Source: Nostoc sp. B(2019)
GTDB lineage: Bacteria > Cyanobacteriota > Cyanobacteriia > Cyanobacteriales > Nostocaceae
Assembly: GCF_010091925.1 (NCBI RefSeq)
Contig: NZ_WVID01000007.1
Location: 186,001-250,000 of the forward strand
Length of the DNA stretch: 64,000 nt
Direction: 5' to 3'
Position 1 is the stretch's first letter. The number at the start of each line of letters is the position of its first letter. Below the pieces are notes generated by a model. It had not been told where the DNA came from, made no database searches, and saw only the letters and a program-made list of their open reading frames with translations. Both the position numbers and the translations under genes were made by a program. Below are positions 37,137-46,608 of this stretch, piece after piece.

Positions 37137-37335
37137 TTATTGCTGAGTAGGTGGAAGTGAATGTTGAGTTTCCTAACGTCAACTACGGATAAAGGCGATC
37201 GCTAATCCTAATAATATTTTCAAACATCTTCAGCACAATAGAAAATCCCCAGTAAAATAAAAGCGATCGCTTCATTCATAATAATCACTAATCATCTTGG
37301 TAAATTTGTAAAATTGGGATGCTCCTCCCAAATTT

Positions 37336-37737
37336 CTACATAAACACACCAGGATCAACTTGAAAAAAATCTCCTAAAGCCTTGGCTTGTGCTTTACTAA
37401 TTTCTCGTTGACCATTCACAACTTCTGAAACAACATTTTGAGAACCAATAATATATACTAAATCTGACTCTTTAGTATTATTTTGCTCCATTAAAAAAAG
37501 TAACATCGAATGAGGTGTAGAAGCTGAACCAGGTGAATAATATTCTTGTTCAAATTTTTCAATTAAAGTAATTAGTAAATCATAAAGTTCATTTTCTTCA
37601 AGACTTCGATTTACGCAATGCATTAGCTGTTCTACAATAACTAATGCTCTCTCATTTTCTTCTTCATTCCTAATTACTTTTGGTTGATATTTAACTAATA
37701 ATTCTTTATATTTATCTTGATTAAAAATAAGGGTCAT
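37336..37737 (-). CDS. higA: HigA-type antitoxin (HTH)
   Basis: From the ATG at 37737 the product has 133 residues, ending with an XRE/Cro-type helix-turn-helix (ESDLVYIIGSQNVVSEVVNG, then EISKAQAKALGDFFQVDPGV), as in HigA proteins. It overlaps the upstream toxin gene by 17 bp, the reversed toxin-first order that is normal for HigBA. It should bind its own promoter and neutralise HigB. The frame remains open further upstream to 37779, but that start lies deep in higB. Confidence 0.87.
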   Translation of the reverse strand: MTLIFNQDKYKELLVKYQPKVIRNEEENERALVIVEQLMHCVNRSLEENELYDLLITLIEKFEQEYYSPGSASTPHSMLLFLMEQNNTKESDLVYIIGSQNVVSEVVNGQREISKAQAKALGDFFQVDPGVFM

Positions 37738-38020
37738 TTTTCCAGCTTTCCTTATCATACTCAGCATGGGTAAGGACATATTTAATATAAATCAACTGCT
37801 TCTCATAATCTATACTTACAATCAGACGATATTTATTACCTTTAATGTGGAATACAGTAAAATTACCAACTGCTTCTGCTTTGGGAAAAATAGATTGCAC
37901 CTCAAGCAAATTCGACCAATTCGCTTTTGTTGCAATTTTATACCAGTTATCAAGAACATCATGACAATCAGCGTGCTTTTCGCTATATTCTTTTAAACGT
38001 CGGTAGCTGATAACATGCAT
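37721..38020 (-). CDS. higB: HigB-type mRNA interferase toxin
   Basis: The 99-residue protein fits the HigB/RelE family: start MHVISYRRLKEYSEKHADC, centre NWSNLLEVQSIFPKAEAVG, then FTVFHIKGNKYRLIVSIDYE and YIKYVLTHAEYDK. HigB toxins cut mRNA on the ribosome. The gene leads the operon, and the antitoxin start lies inside its 3' end. Confidence 0.9.
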   Translation of the reverse strand: MHVISYRRLKEYSEKHADCHDVLDNWYKIATKANWSNLLEVQSIFPKAEAVGNFTVFHIKGNKYRLIVSIDYEKQLIYIKYVLTHAEYDKESWKNDPYF

Positions 38021-38117
38021 TTTTCACTATCAAGTATAACTCAAACCTAGTTTTTATTATGAGAACTAAACTTCAAGGTATTGCTATCACCAAAGTTCAA
38101 TAGTTTGCTTTCATCTG

Positions 38118-38288
38118 GTGAAGGAAAGAGGAATTAAAACAAATTACCAATGGATTGAGACAGACGAAAATGGTAGTGTTTCCATCCCCGTGAAGGGAAG
38201 TGATTTGAAAAAACTGCAAAGGACGCATAGACACGTAGACGTAAAGCGGCTTCCCGTTCGCGTAGCGTCTGTACTAGAAGAAGGGTAG
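38118..38288 (+). pseudogene. Probable remnant of a small gene joined to a dispersed repeat
   Basis: An open stretch reads VKERGIKTNYQWIETDENG, SVSIPVKGSDLKKLQ and then runs into repeat DNA (GTTCGCGTAGCGTCT type), ending at TAG 38286. The first part looks protein-like, but no clear start or ribosome-binding site exists. The rest of the 336-bp space up to 38356 is repeat-like sequence with GCGTAGCG cores. Confidence 0.35.
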
Positions 38289-38356
38289 GACACGTTCGCG
38301 TTAGCGAGTCTTGTCTGCGACACGCTACGCGTAGCTTGTTAAGAGTAGGGGTACGT

Positions 38357-38812
38357 TTAATAAGCAGACCTAGCTAACCAATAGATAGTTATGCCCAAAG
38401 CCGACCCAGCAATTACTTGAACTGGTGTATGTCCAAGTAATTCCTTTAGACGGTCTTGGCTAAAGTCTGGTTTTTCATGAAATAACTCATCAATCATTTG
38501 ATTGAGAATACGAGCTTGCTTACCAGCAGCTTGGCGTACTCCCGCTGCATCATACATGACGATGATGGCAAAAATTGTCGCAACAGCAAAATCAGGAGAT
38601 GCCCAACCAAGTGTTTGCCCTACACCAGCTGCAAGAGCTGTAACCAGAGCAGAATGGGCACTGGGCATACCTCCAGTTGTCACTAAAACACGCACATTCA
38701 GTTTGCGATGTTGGACTATCTCGATTATGAGCTTCAATGCTTGAGCAATTAAACAAGCTATCAGAGCAACCATCAGCACCCGGTTGTCTAAGATGTCGCC
38801 TATGTCCTGCAT
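38357..38812 (-). CDS. Divergent PAP2-family membrane protein (DUF212)
   Basis: The 151-residue protein has about four hydrophobic segments and the family motifs TTGGMPSAHSALVTALA (about residues 45-61) and VMYDAAGVRQAAGKQARILN (about 85-104), then GHTPVQVIAGSALGI. The PSAH motif recalls PAP2-type phosphatases, though activity is unproven. It follows crtE by 89 bp on the same strand; the order folD, crtE, DUF212 recurs in cyanobacteria as far as I recall. Confidence 0.88.
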   Translation of the reverse strand: MQDIGDILDNRVLMVALIACLIAQALKLIIEIVQHRKLNVRVLVTTGGMPSAHSALVTALAAGVGQTLGWASPDFAVATIFAIIVMYDAAGVRQAAGKQARILNQMIDELFHEKPDFSQDRLKELLGHTPVQVIAGSALGITIYWLARSAY

Positions 38813-38901
38813 GGTATTTTGGTTAGGTTAGTAAAATTAGCAGCGGTTGTTAATTGAAGAAACATTTTGATGCAACCCAAATGCCAAAATCCAAAATTGA
38901 C

Positions 38902-39831
38902 CTAGTGATTGCGACTGGTAATATAGTGAGCGATCGCCACCATTGGCTCGGCTCGTTCTTTAAATGGTTCTAATTCTGCACAAGCTGCTTTAACTAGCTC
39001 TTGGGCTTTTGAACGGGATTCCTCAAGTCCCCAAAGGCTGGGATAAGTGACTTTTTTAGCTCTTTGGTCTTTGCCAGCAGTTTTACCTAACTGCTCTTGA
39101 GTCGCAGTGACATCCAAAATATCATCTATAATCTGGAAGGCTAATCCAATATTCTGAGCATAACGAGTCAATCTTTGCACATCTTCAGATGATGCTCCGG
39201 CTAAAATTCCGCCACAAACAACACAAGCTTCTAAAAGTGCAGCTGTTTTGTGTCTATGAATGAAATTCAGCGTTTCTAGAGAAATATCTGACTTGCCTTC
39301 CGATTCTAAATCAACCACTTGACCACCGACTAAACCAGCAGCCCCCAGCGCCCTTCCCAGACGAGCGACTACCTGTAAAACTCTTGCTCTGTCAACACTT
39401 TGGGGGGTTTGAGTGGCGACAAACTCAAAAGCTAAAGCCAACAAACCATCCCCAGCCAAAATTGCCACATCGTCGCCATAGACTTTATGATTTGTCAACT
39501 TCCCGCGACGGTAATCATCATTATCCATCGCTGGGAGGTCGTCATGAATCAACGACATTGTGTGGATCATTTCTACAGCACAGGCTGTTGGCATCGCCAT
39601 TTCGATTGTGCCACCAAACATTTCACAAGTAGCAAGGCAGAGTATGGGACGTACACGCTTACCTCCAGCTAATAGCGAGTAGCGCATCGCTTCATAAATC
39701 TTTTCTGGATAAATGATCGGGATCGCTTGATCTAAAGCAGTATCACATAGCTTTTGTCGCTGTTTTAGATAGAGTGCTAAGTTAAACGTGGCTTCCTCTG
39801 GTGTCTTATAAACGTTATCTGTTGCTACCAT
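38902..39831 (-). CDS. crtE: Geranylgeranyl diphosphate synthase
   Basis: The 309-residue protein is a trans-isoprenyl diphosphate synthase: [12 protein letters not shown] (about residues 56-67), first aspartate-rich motif DDLPAMDND (about 97-105), second motif [11 protein letters not shown] (about 230-240). The insertion in the first motif and length mark the type II GGPP/FPP synthases. It makes the C20 precursor of carotenoids, phytol of chlorophyll, and quinone tails. It follows folD by 128 bp on the same strand. Confidence 0.93.
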   Translation of the reverse strand: MVATDNVYKTPEEATFNLALYLKQRQKLCDTALDQAIPIIYPEKIYEAMRYSLLAGGKRVRPILCLATCEMFGGTIEMAMPTACAVEMIHTMSLIHDDLPAMDNDDYRRGKLTNHKVYGDDVAILAGDGLLALAFEFVATQTPQSVDRARVLQVVARLGRALGAAGLVGGQVVDLESEGKSDISLETLNFIHRHKTAALLEACVVCGGILAGASSEDVQRLTRYAQNIGLAFQIIDDILDVTATQEQLGKTAGKDQRAKKVTYPSLWGLEESRSKAQELVKAACAELEPFKERAEPMVAIAHYITSRNH

Positions 39832-39959
39832 TCTTAAATTCCTGACATTTTAGAGTTTTTGTCGTATACGTCACAATTTTAAGGTGCTCTGGTGCTGAAA
39901 AAGTGAGGAGTTAAAGATAACTCTCTGTCTTTTGTCTGCTAATTCTTGACCACTCCTAA

Positions 39960-40835
39960 CTACTTTGCTGCCTTTGAATAACTAGTAAATGTATTTTGCA
40001 ATAATATGGCGACAGTCATCGGGCCAACACCACCAGGAACGGGGGTGAGAAATTCTGCCACGCCAGCAGTTGATTCAAAGTTGACATCACCCACTAACCG
40101 ACTGTTGCCATTAGCATCGGTGACGCGGTTCATCCCCACATCTACCACAACAGCGCCCGGTTTCACCATATCAGCAGAGATTAATCCGGGACGGCCCACT
40201 GCTGCAATTAGAATATCAGCATTCTGGGTGATGGTTTTGAGGTCGTGCGATCGCGAGTGGGCGATCGTGACTGTAGCATCAGCTTCTAGTAGCATCAATG
40301 CCATTGGCTTACCTACTAAAATGCTGCGTCCCACCACGACTGCTTGTTTTCCTGCCAAGGGAATCTCATATTCTTGTAAAAGCCGCATAACCCCGGCTGG
40401 GGTACAACTTCGTAAACCAGCTTCTCCCCGTACTAATCGCCCCAAATTAACTGGGTGCAGTCCATCAGCATCTTTATCGGGATCAATTTGATGTAGCAGA
40501 GTCACAGCATCCAAGTGGTTAGGCAAAGGTAGCTGTACAAGAATGCCATCCACCCGTTCATCATTATTGAGTGCCGCAATCACTTCTTCCAGTTCGGCTT
40601 GTGTGGTTTCGGTGGAAAAATGTTTGCCAAAAGAAGCAATACCTACTTTAGTGCAGGCTTTTTCTTTATTGCGTACATAAGCAGCTGACGCTGGGTTATC
40701 ACCAACCATCAGCACGGCTAAACCAGGGGGTCGCCCAATTTTTGGTTGTAATTGTGTAATAGCAACAGAAAGTTCTTGCTGAATTTTTGCAGCTAAAGCT
40801 TTACCATCAAGAAGTTTGGCAGTTTTTGTTTCCAT
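39960..40835 (-). CDS. folD: Methylenetetrahydrofolate dehydrogenase / methenyltetrahydrofolate cyclohydrolase
   Basis: The 291-residue protein has FolD signatures: [17 protein letters not shown] (about residues 50-66, with the catalytic Lys), [14 protein letters not shown] (about 99-112), [20 protein letters not shown] (NADP loop) and [17 protein letters not shown] (about 266-282). The enzyme interconverts C1-tetrahydrofolates for purine, formyl-Met and thymidylate synthesis. It heads a probable folD-crtE-DUF212 transcription unit. Confidence 0.95.
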   Translation of the reverse strand: METKTAKLLDGKALAAKIQQELSVAITQLQPKIGRPPGLAVLMVGDNPASAAYVRNKEKACTKVGIASFGKHFSTETTQAELEEVIAALNNDERVDGILVQLPLPNHLDAVTLLHQIDPDKDADGLHPVNLGRLVRGEAGLRSCTPAGVMRLLQEYEIPLAGKQAVVVGRSILVGKPMALMLLEADATVTIAHSRSHDLKTITQNADILIAAVGRPGLISADMVKPGAVVVDVGMNRVTDANGNSRLVGDVNFESTAGVAEFLTPVPGGVGPMTVAILLQNTFTSYSKAAK

Positions 40836-41392
40836 GAGAATTTCCAGCTATATTCGCCTTACGTCCAAAGTCCAGCCGCTATGCTGAGTCAAGAGTCCAA
40901 AGTCCAGTAAATAAATCATTAATTCTTGACTATTGACTGTTGACCATTATGATGTCGCTGTTTTATGCCGTAGCGTTTTTTTCATAGCAAGTCCATAATG
41001 TTTATCTTCTCAGATCAACGGCATCATTTGATGAATAAATGGAAGTGGGGACTAGGTACTGAAGAGGCAGAGGGGCAGAGGTCTATGGCAGGAACCCCTA
41101 ACGCGGGACGGGGGTACAGAGGGGAGGAGACTTCCGTGCGGGGGTTCCCCCCGTTGAGGAAAGTGTCCGTCGCAGAGGGGAAAGATTGTAATTGTCCTGT
41201 TTCTACCCTGCTTTCCTGCTCCCCTGCTTGTTCCCCAATCCCCAATAGATGGTAACTGACCTAATGAAACTGGCAACAAGGCAAGCAATGATGCGAAAAT
41301 TTGCTCAACCGATGGCTTTCATGCAACAAACGAAAAATTTTTCCCTTTCATTTTTGTACGGAGACAACTGGCCTGATTTTTGCAAGAAGTTT
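40836..41392. other. Intergenic region made largely of dispersed repeats
   Basis: Contains a CTTGACTATTGACTGTTGACC type repeat near 40925 and the purine-rich repeat at 41046-41245. Small frames here are shadows of repeats. A longer start (41249) of the following lipoprotein gene lies in this region. Confidence 0.5.
41046..41245. repeat. Purine-rich dispersed repeat carrying a nested insertion
   Basis: Reverse-oriented copy of the repeat at 12768-12863 (shared blocks: GACTAGGTACTGAAGAGGCAG, and AAAGATTGTAATTGTCC). Relative to that copy, about 105 bp are inserted (41076-41180), flanked by a 9-base direct repeat GCAGAGGGG (41067-41075 and 41172-41180). The insert holds a GGAACCCC/GGGGTTCC hairpin. 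Confidence 0.7.
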
Positions 41393-41758
41393 ATGCCCTA
41401 CCGCCTAGGATTGACCTATTTCCTAGTAATGGGACTTTATAGTTGTGGAATAACATCATCTAGCTCCAGTGGGATGCTTCCCTTAAAAATTGGCACTAAT
41501 GTTACTCCGATTCGAGAAATTAAACCAAAACAAAACAATCAGGCTATAGTTTACATCCAAGGTAAGGTAGAAAAGCAAGCTCCCCTGATGAAACAGCAGG
41601 CTTATCAAATCAATGACTCAACTGGCAAAATCTGGGTTGTCACCAATCAAACTGGTCTTAAGGAGGGAGCGCAAGTAGTAATTAAGGGTAAAGTTCGCTA
41701 CCAAAGTATCCCTTTAGCTGGCAAAGAATTGGGGGAAGTTTATCTAGAAGAAGAGTAA
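41393..41758 (+). CDS. Small lipoprotein with OB-fold-like domain
   Basis: From the ATG at 41393 the product has 121 residues with a lipoprotein signal (LTYFLVMGLYSCG, Cys near residue 18), a short linker, and a beta-rich domain (IVYIQGKVEKQAPLMKQQAY, IWVVTNQTGLKEGAQVVIKG, LGEVYLEEE) resembling a small OB fold. A frame-open start at 41249 would hide the signal behind 48 residues and begins in repeat DNA, so it is less likely. A Nudix gene follows 33 bp later, probably in the same transcript. Function unknown. Confidence 0.7.
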   Translation: MPYRLGLTYFLVMGLYSCGITSSSSSGMLPLKIGTNVTPIREIKPKQNNQAIVYIQGKVEKQAPLMKQQAYQINDSTGKIWVVTNQTGLKEGAQVVIKGKVRYQSIPLAGKELGEVYLEEE

Positions 41759-41791
41759 TAGTTTTAACATATAACAGCCAAATAAAAATTT

Positions 41792-42223
41792 ATGAACAAT
41801 CAACCAGTGCATGTAGCGATCGCTATTCTCTACCAAGAAAACAAGTTTCTCATGCAACTGCGGGATAATATCCCTGGTATTCTCTACCCTGGTTACTGGG
41901 GGCTATTTGGCGGTCATATCGAACCCGGTGAAACTCCAGATGTCGCAGTCAAGCGAGAAATCTTAGAAGAAATTGGCTACACTCTACCACCCTTTTGTGA
42001 ATTTGGCTGTTATTCCGATGAAAAAGCTGTCCGTCATGTCTTTCAAGCACCACTCTTGGTGGAACTAAATCAACTAGTTCTGAGTGAAGGCTGGGATATG
42101 GGGTTAATGACGCCCGAAGATATTCGTCAGGGTAACTGTTATTCGCAAAACGCTGGAGAAGTGCGGCCCTTGGGGCGTATGCATCAGCGTATTTTATTAG
42201 ATTTTATCGAGAAAAAGCAATAA
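41792..42223 (+). CDS. Nudix hydrolase
   Basis: The 143-residue protein has the Nudix box in GGHIEPGETPDVAVKREILE followed by EIGY (about residues 44-67; G-x5-E-x7-REVLEEIG pattern), with the metal-binding glutamates. Nudix enzymes hydrolyse nucleoside diphosphates linked to other groups; substrate here is unknown. It lies 33 bp after a lipoprotein gene on the same strand. Confidence 0.9.
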   Translation: MNNQPVHVAIAILYQENKFLMQLRDNIPGILYPGYWGLFGGHIEPGETPDVAVKREILEEIGYTLPPFCEFGCYSDEKAVRHVFQAPLLVELNQLVLSEGWDMGLMTPEDIRQGNCYSQNAGEVRPLGRMHQRILLDFIEKKQ

Positions 42224-42244
42224 CCCTAGTATTAAACCTAGCTT

Positions 42245-42358
42245 GAAAATGGGGCATTGGGGAAAGGGAAAGGGGTAAAGGGGAAAGGTAAAAATCATCC
42301 CTTACCCTTTACCCTTTAACCTTTTCCCCTTTTAATAGTCCCCAATCCCAAATCCCCG
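42245..42358. repeat. Inverted purine/pyrimidine-rich repeat
   Basis: GGGGCATTGGGGAAAGGG... on the left pairs imperfectly with CCTTTTCCCC...TCCCCAATCCC on the right, forming a long hairpin between the Nudix and AI-2E-type genes. Same style as tracts near 1000 and 52610. Confidence 0.6.
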
Positions 42359-42395
42359 CCAAAATAAAGTTAGAACTCTTGTGGAGTCATCACCA

Positions 42396-43499
42396 ATGCA
42401 ATCAGCAAATAAACTGCCGCGATGGATTACTTTCGGATTGGTATTTCCTCTGGCTATTCTCAACGGTTGGCTATTAATCCAGGTTGTACAGTATTTTCAA
42501 CCCCTGGTTAGCATTTTTGCCGCAGCCATTCTACTGGCTTTTGTGTTGAATTATCCAATCCAATTTCTCCAGGAACAAGGAGTCAAACGCAACCTGGCTA
42601 TTGGAGGAGTGTTGCTTTTGACTGTGGTGGTTTTAGTGGCTTTAGGCATCACCTTAGTGCCCCTGATCATACAACAACTCAACGAGCTAGCTAACATTTT
42701 GCCCAGTTGGATTGATTCTGGGACTCTGCAACTGCAAGCTTTTCAGGATTGGGCTTTAAATCAACAGCAGCTTCCTATTAATTTGAGTGGCTTAGTTAGT
42801 GAAGTTCTTGAACGATTATCTAACCAACTTCAGTCGTTTACTGGTAGGATTCTCAGCTTTGCTGTTGATACTATTAGTACTGTAGTCAACGTGTTACTAG
42901 CGGTGGTACTTACTATCTACTTGGTATTAAATGGTGAACGTCTTTGGGACGGAGTTTTTCAGTGGTTTCCTCATAATATTGGCTCAAAATTACGGCAATT
43001 ACTACGAGAAGATTTTCACAATTACTTCATCGGTCAAGCAACATTGGGTGCTGTGCTGGGATTGACAGTTACACTAGCATTTTGGGTACTACAAGTTCCC
43101 TTGGCTCTACTTTTTGGCATTGGTATCGGCTTGTTTTCTCTGTTTCCCTTTGGTACGGGGATAGGTATCGCCATAGTAAGTCTGTTGGTAGCGTTGCAAA
43201 ACTTTTGGCTAGGAGTTGAAGTTTTGGGTGTAGCTGTTGCAATTGATCAAGTGAATTCTAATTTTATTGCACCTCGGCTTTTAGGAAATTTGACTGGTTT
43301 AAATCCTGTATGGGTTGTAATTTCCTTGTTATTGGGAGCTAAATTGGGAGGCGTGTTGGGTTTGTTAGTTGCTATACCCTTTGCTAGTTTTATCAAAGAC
43401 ATAACAGATAGCTGGCGTGCGGGCGAATTGAATAAGATAGATAATATTGAGTTAGAACCTGCAAAGGTTGAAAGTGATCCAGTAGGAACTTATAGCTAA
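42396..43499 (+). CDS. AI-2E family (PerM-type) transporter
   Basis: From ATG 42396 the protein has 367 residues with about eight transmembrane helices and the family layout: paired N-terminal helices, a periplasmic-type stretch (ELANILPSWIDSG... to SNQLQSFTG), then IYLVLNGERLWDGVFQWFP, IGQATLGAVLGLTVTLAFWV and a terminal helix cluster ending LLGNLTGLNPVWVVISLLLG. GGAG is 9 bp before this ATG; a GTG at 42381 is the alternative. Members export AI-2 or move sodium; role unknown. A hairpin at 43577-43613 follows. Confidence 0.87.
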   Translation: MQSANKLPRWITFGLVFPLAILNGWLLIQVVQYFQPLVSIFAAAILLAFVLNYPIQFLQEQGVKRNLAIGGVLLLTVVVLVALGITLVPLIIQQLNELANILPSWIDSGTLQLQAFQDWALNQQQLPINLSGLVSEVLERLSNQLQSFTGRILSFAVDTISTVVNVLLAVVLTIYLVLNGERLWDGVFQWFPHNIGSKLRQLLREDFHNYFIGQATLGAVLGLTVTLAFWVLQVPLALLFGIGIGLFSLFPFGTGIGIAIVSLLVALQNFWLGVEVLGVAVAIDQVNSNFIAPRLLGNLTGLNPVWVVISLLLGAKLGGVLGLLVAIPFASFIKDITDSWRAGELNKIDNIELEPAKVESDPVGTYS

Positions 43500-43576
43500 A
43501 ATTTGTACTGATATTTTACTATTGCAAATGATCAGAAAGTAATCAAAACATAGATTTAAAAGAGGCATTAATAAAT

Positions 43577-43613
43577 AAAGAATGAAGTATAAATTGACTA
43601 TCTTCATTCTTTA
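43577..43613. terminator. Possible terminator hairpin
   Basis: AAAGAATGAAG and CTTCATTCTTT form an 11-bp stem with a 14-base loop, 78 bp after the transporter gene. The following T tract is short. Confidence 0.5.
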
Positions 43614-43677
43614 TATTGAATCAATTATTTATTATTTTAGGAAGTTATTAAGAGAGTATTTATAAAGTAAATATTAA

Positions 43678-43792
43678 GTATGGTGTGTTATAGCTTCAGC
43701 CTAACGCACGGCTAGATAATATTGTGCATTAGATGCTCATGTCAAGTTTTTCATGACAAATGATCTCGAAATATGCGCCTAACACACCCTAC
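43678..43792. mobile_element. 115-bp MITE-like repeat
   Basis: Imperfect 13-bp inverted ends (GTATGGTGTGTTA and TAACACACCCTAC) enclose CCTAACGCAC-type sequence, a common form of Nostocales intergenic repeat. No coding content. The remaining bases of 43500-43858 are A+T-rich without genes. Confidence 0.55.
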
Positions 43793-43858
43793 AGTAATTT
43801 GATTTTTACTTGATAAATGACCTCTAAACAATTACATTCACTGCTTCCAAAACAAAGG

Positions 43859-44410
43859 TTATGCTTTAACCTTTTTCGTTGATGTTGCCTTTCTCTTCAA
43901 GATCCAGCCAAGACTACAAGCGAAAATAGTACTAGCTAAAGTTGTCGGTTCTGGGACTTTACTATAAGAAAGTTTGCCAGAAACGATTTCACTATTTGGA
44001 GAAGTTCTGGAAAAAATTGTAAAATCCTCACCAACGATTTCGTAACTTATGGAACTGGAAGGATTAACTTTATCATCAAATAGATATTCTAATCCTACAG
44101 ATTTTTTTCCTGTTAAGAATGTGGTTGAAAGTACAATGGGAAACTCTGGGTAATTGACATCATCTTGTTCTGTGTAAACAGTGGAGTCACCATCGAACTG
44201 TAAATAGAGAGACTTCACTGTTGTTTCTGGAATGTTGTCATTACTGAAAGTTGAGTCATCAAAGCTAAAATAGCCTTGTCCTTTATTTATCGGACTATCA
44301 ACAGTGAAAGCGTAACTAATAATTGCAGCTGAGGCAGATTTTGCATCGACGGTAGCAAAACCTAAAGCAAGAGTAGCAGTAGCAAGAACTATTTGCGGAA
44401 CCAATTTCAT
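43859..44410 (-). CDS. PEP-CTERM sorting-domain protein
   Basis: The 183-residue protein has a signal peptide (to about residue 28, ending SASA) and a C-terminal PEP-CTERM signal: VPEPTTLA, a hydrophobic helix (STIFACSLGWIL) and a basic end KRKATSTKK. The middle is beta-rich and resembles other secreted cyanobacterial proteins (GQGYFSFDDSTF). PEP-CTERM proteins are sorted by exosortase to the cell surface or matrix. It stands alone; specific role unknown. Confidence 0.87.
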   Translation of the reverse strand: MKLVPQIVLATATLALGFATVDAKSASAAIISYAFTVDSPINKGQGYFSFDDSTFSNDNIPETTVKSLYLQFDGDSTVYTEQDDVNYPEFPIVLSTTFLTGKKSVGLEYLFDDKVNPSSSISYEIVGEDFTIFSRTSPNSEIVSGKLSYSKVPEPTTLASTIFACSLGWILKRKATSTKKVKA

Positions 44411-44693
44411 TTCAGCTTACCTCACGATGAACTTCTGCAAGCAATGTATGCACTACAAAATTTTGTGTTTTATTTAATCTACGTTTCCAAGTACTTGGAG
44501 TTAACTCACTTTGCTTTGATTGGTTTAAGCAAACTTTAATCAGAGTTGAAGATAATATTATGTTAGGTAATATTAGATATTTTTAATAATGTTTTATTAA
44601 CCCTTGGATAACTCAATCTTTACTGATTGGCGTCATCAGATATGGTAAATAGTTATCCTATAATACTTTCGCTTAAGCTTGCCATTAATTAAT

Positions 44694-46295
44694 ATGGAAT
44701 ACAATTACCCATTGAAGCTAAACCGCCGCCAGTTTTTGCTACGTTCAGCTATCACAGCCGGTGGAATTATTTCTACAAATCTTGTATCAAAATCACAAGT
44801 TTTTGCCCAAGCACCTGCAATTATTACCTCAAATAAAATGCGTCCTGCCATACCTTATGGTGTAGCTAGCGGCGATATATCCAACGGTAACATTGTAATT
44901 TGGAGTCGTAGCGATCGCCCTGCAAAAATGATCGTAGAATATTCCACTAGTGAATCTTTTCGCAATGTGCGGCGCGTTCTCGGCCCCAATGCTTTAAAGA
45001 ATAGCGACTTTACAGCCCGACTTCATCTCAACAACTTACCACCAGACCAACAAATATTCTATCGGGTGATTTTCCAAGATTTAAATTATCAGAACATTAA
45101 TAGCATTCCTGTTAATGGTACTTTCCGAACTCCTCCCATACATGGACGAGATATATTCTTTGTTTGGGGTGGAGATACTGCCGGTCAAGGATGGGGTATT
45201 AATCCTGATTTCGGTGGGATGAAAATTTACGAAACCATGCGCCAACTTAAACCCGACTTTTTCATCCATTCTGGCGACAATATTTATGCTGATGGCCCAC
45301 TTTCATCAGAAGTAACGCTGGATGATGGCACAATCTGGAGAAACATTACTACAGAAGAAAAATCAAAAGTAGCAGAAACGCTAAAAGAATTTCGTGGTAA
45401 CTATCAATACAATTTATTGGATGAAAATGTTAAACGTTTTAACGCGGAAGTTCCCATCCTGGCGCAATGGGACGACCACGAAACCACAAATAACTGGTAT
45501 CCTGGCGAATTTCTTCTCAACGATGAACGTTATGTAGTCAAGGATGTTAACTTGCTAGCCCAAAGAGCAAGGCAAGCATTCTTAGAATATATGCCTATTG
45601 GGTATAAAACTGATGACCCAGACAAAGCAAGAATTTATCGCTCTTTCCAGTATGGTTCATTACTAGACATTTTCATGCTTGATGAGCGCACCTATCGGGG
45701 AGTGAACACCCCCAATAATCAACCAGTACCAAGTAAAGACACGGAATTTCTCAGCAGAAAACAAGTGCAATGGCTGAAAAGACAATTACTATCATCAAAA
45801 GCAACTTGGAAAGTCATTGCGAGTGATATGCCTCTAGGTTTGATAGTTCGAGATGGTAGCACTGATTTTGAAGCTTGGGCTAACGGAGATGGCCCAGCTC
45901 TAGGAAGGGAATTAGAGCTTGCTGACTTACTACGATTTATTAAAAACAAGGATATCAAGAATGTTGTTTGGTTAACTGCTGATGTACATTATGCAGCAGC
46001 CCACTATTACGACCCTGCTAAAGCGCAGTTTACTGACTTCAAGCCTTTTTGGGAGTTTGTCGCCGGGCCTCTGAACTCTGGCACATTTGGGCCAAATCAA
46101 TTGGAAAATACTTTTGGGCCACAATTGATATTTCAAAGCCTCCCTCCAGGTACGAAAGCAAATCGACCTCCAAGTGAAGGTTTGCAGTTTTTTGGAGGTG
46201 TCAAAATTAATGCTTATACAAAGGTGATGACGGTAACACTGCGTAATTTGGCTGGGGAGACTGTTTACAGTGTAGATTTACCGCCAGAAAAATAA
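44694..46295 (+). CDS. phoD: PhoD-type alkaline phosphatase
   Basis: The 533-residue protein starts with a twin-arginine signal (LNRRQFLLRSAITAGG) and has the PhoD N-domain (MRPAIPYGVASGDISNGNIV) and a metallophosphatase domain: FVWGGDTAGQGWG (about residues 160-172), FFIHSGDNIYADGP, LAQWDDHETTNNWY, LDERTYRG and NVVWLTADVHYAAAHYYD. PhoD hydrolyses phosphomonoesters or diesters in the periplasm, helping phosphate supply. ATG 44694 puts the Tat motif near the N-terminus; an upstream TTG is possible. A terminator follows. Confidence 0.9.
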   Translation: MEYNYPLKLNRRQFLLRSAITAGGIISTNLVSKSQVFAQAPAIITSNKMRPAIPYGVASGDISNGNIVIWSRSDRPAKMIVEYSTSESFRNVRRVLGPNALKNSDFTARLHLNNLPPDQQIFYRVIFQDLNYQNINSIPVNGTFRTPPIHGRDIFFVWGGDTAGQGWGINPDFGGMKIYETMRQLKPDFFIHSGDNIYADGPLSSEVTLDDGTIWRNITTEEKSKVAETLKEFRGNYQYNLLDENVKRFNAEVPILAQWDDHETTNNWYPGEFLLNDERYVVKDVNLLAQRARQAFLEYMPIGYKTDDPDKARIYRSFQYGSLLDIFMLDERTYRGVNTPNNQPVPSKDTEFLSRKQVQWLKRQLLSSKATWKVIASDMPLGLIVRDGSTDFEAWANGDGPALGRELELADLLRFIKNKDIKNVVWLTADVHYAAAHYYDPAKAQFTDFKPFWEFVAGPLNSGTFGPNQLENTFGPQLIFQSLPPGTKANRPPSEGLQFFGGVKINAYTKVMTVTLRNLAGETVYSVDLPPEK

Positions 46296-46319
46296 GTTGT
46301 CAAAAGCGCAGTGAAATGT

Positions 46320-46376
46320 AGCCAGTTAGATAGAGTAATTACGTATTTACTCTGTCTGCTGGCTTTGCTGTTTTTT
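46320..46376 (+). terminator. Rho-independent terminator of phoD
   Basis: AGCCAGTTAGATAGAGTAA pairs with TTACTCTGTCTGCTGGCT (one small mismatch or bulge), and a TTTTTT tract follows at 46371-46376. It starts 25 bp after the phoD stop. Confidence 0.8.
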
Positions 46377-46435
46377 GGCTGAGACGTCGAAGGATGAAAA
46401 ATTTGGTGTTGCTGGATGAGGGTATGATTTAATCA

Positions 46436-46552
46436 CGCAGAGGCGCAGCGGAAAGTCTGTAGCTTGCTTCCCGTAGGGTACGCCGGTTTCCGGCGAACAG
46501 TTAGCGACGCAGTAGCGTCACTTTCCAAGACAGAGGCACAGAGAGAAGCTTG
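46436..46552. repeat. Composite dispersed repeat
   Basis: CACGCAGAGGCGCAGCGG at the left and GACAGAGGCACAGAGAG at the right bracket CGCCGGTTTCCGGCGAAC and GCGACGCAGTAGCGTCAC palindromes. The GCAGAGGCGC element is the same type that is found translated inside mutS. Confidence 0.6.
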
Positions 46553-46608
46553 CAATTAAGTAATGCCAAAAACCTTATAGTAGAAGTAAAATCCTAGCAT
46601 TTTTGGAG

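Noticed and set aside
40006-40491. 161-codon plus-strand frame opposite folD
   Set aside because: Antisense shadow of a clear folD gene.
41024-41288. Overlapping 73- to 85-codon frames on both strands
   Set aside because: All are translations of the purine-rich dispersed repeat.
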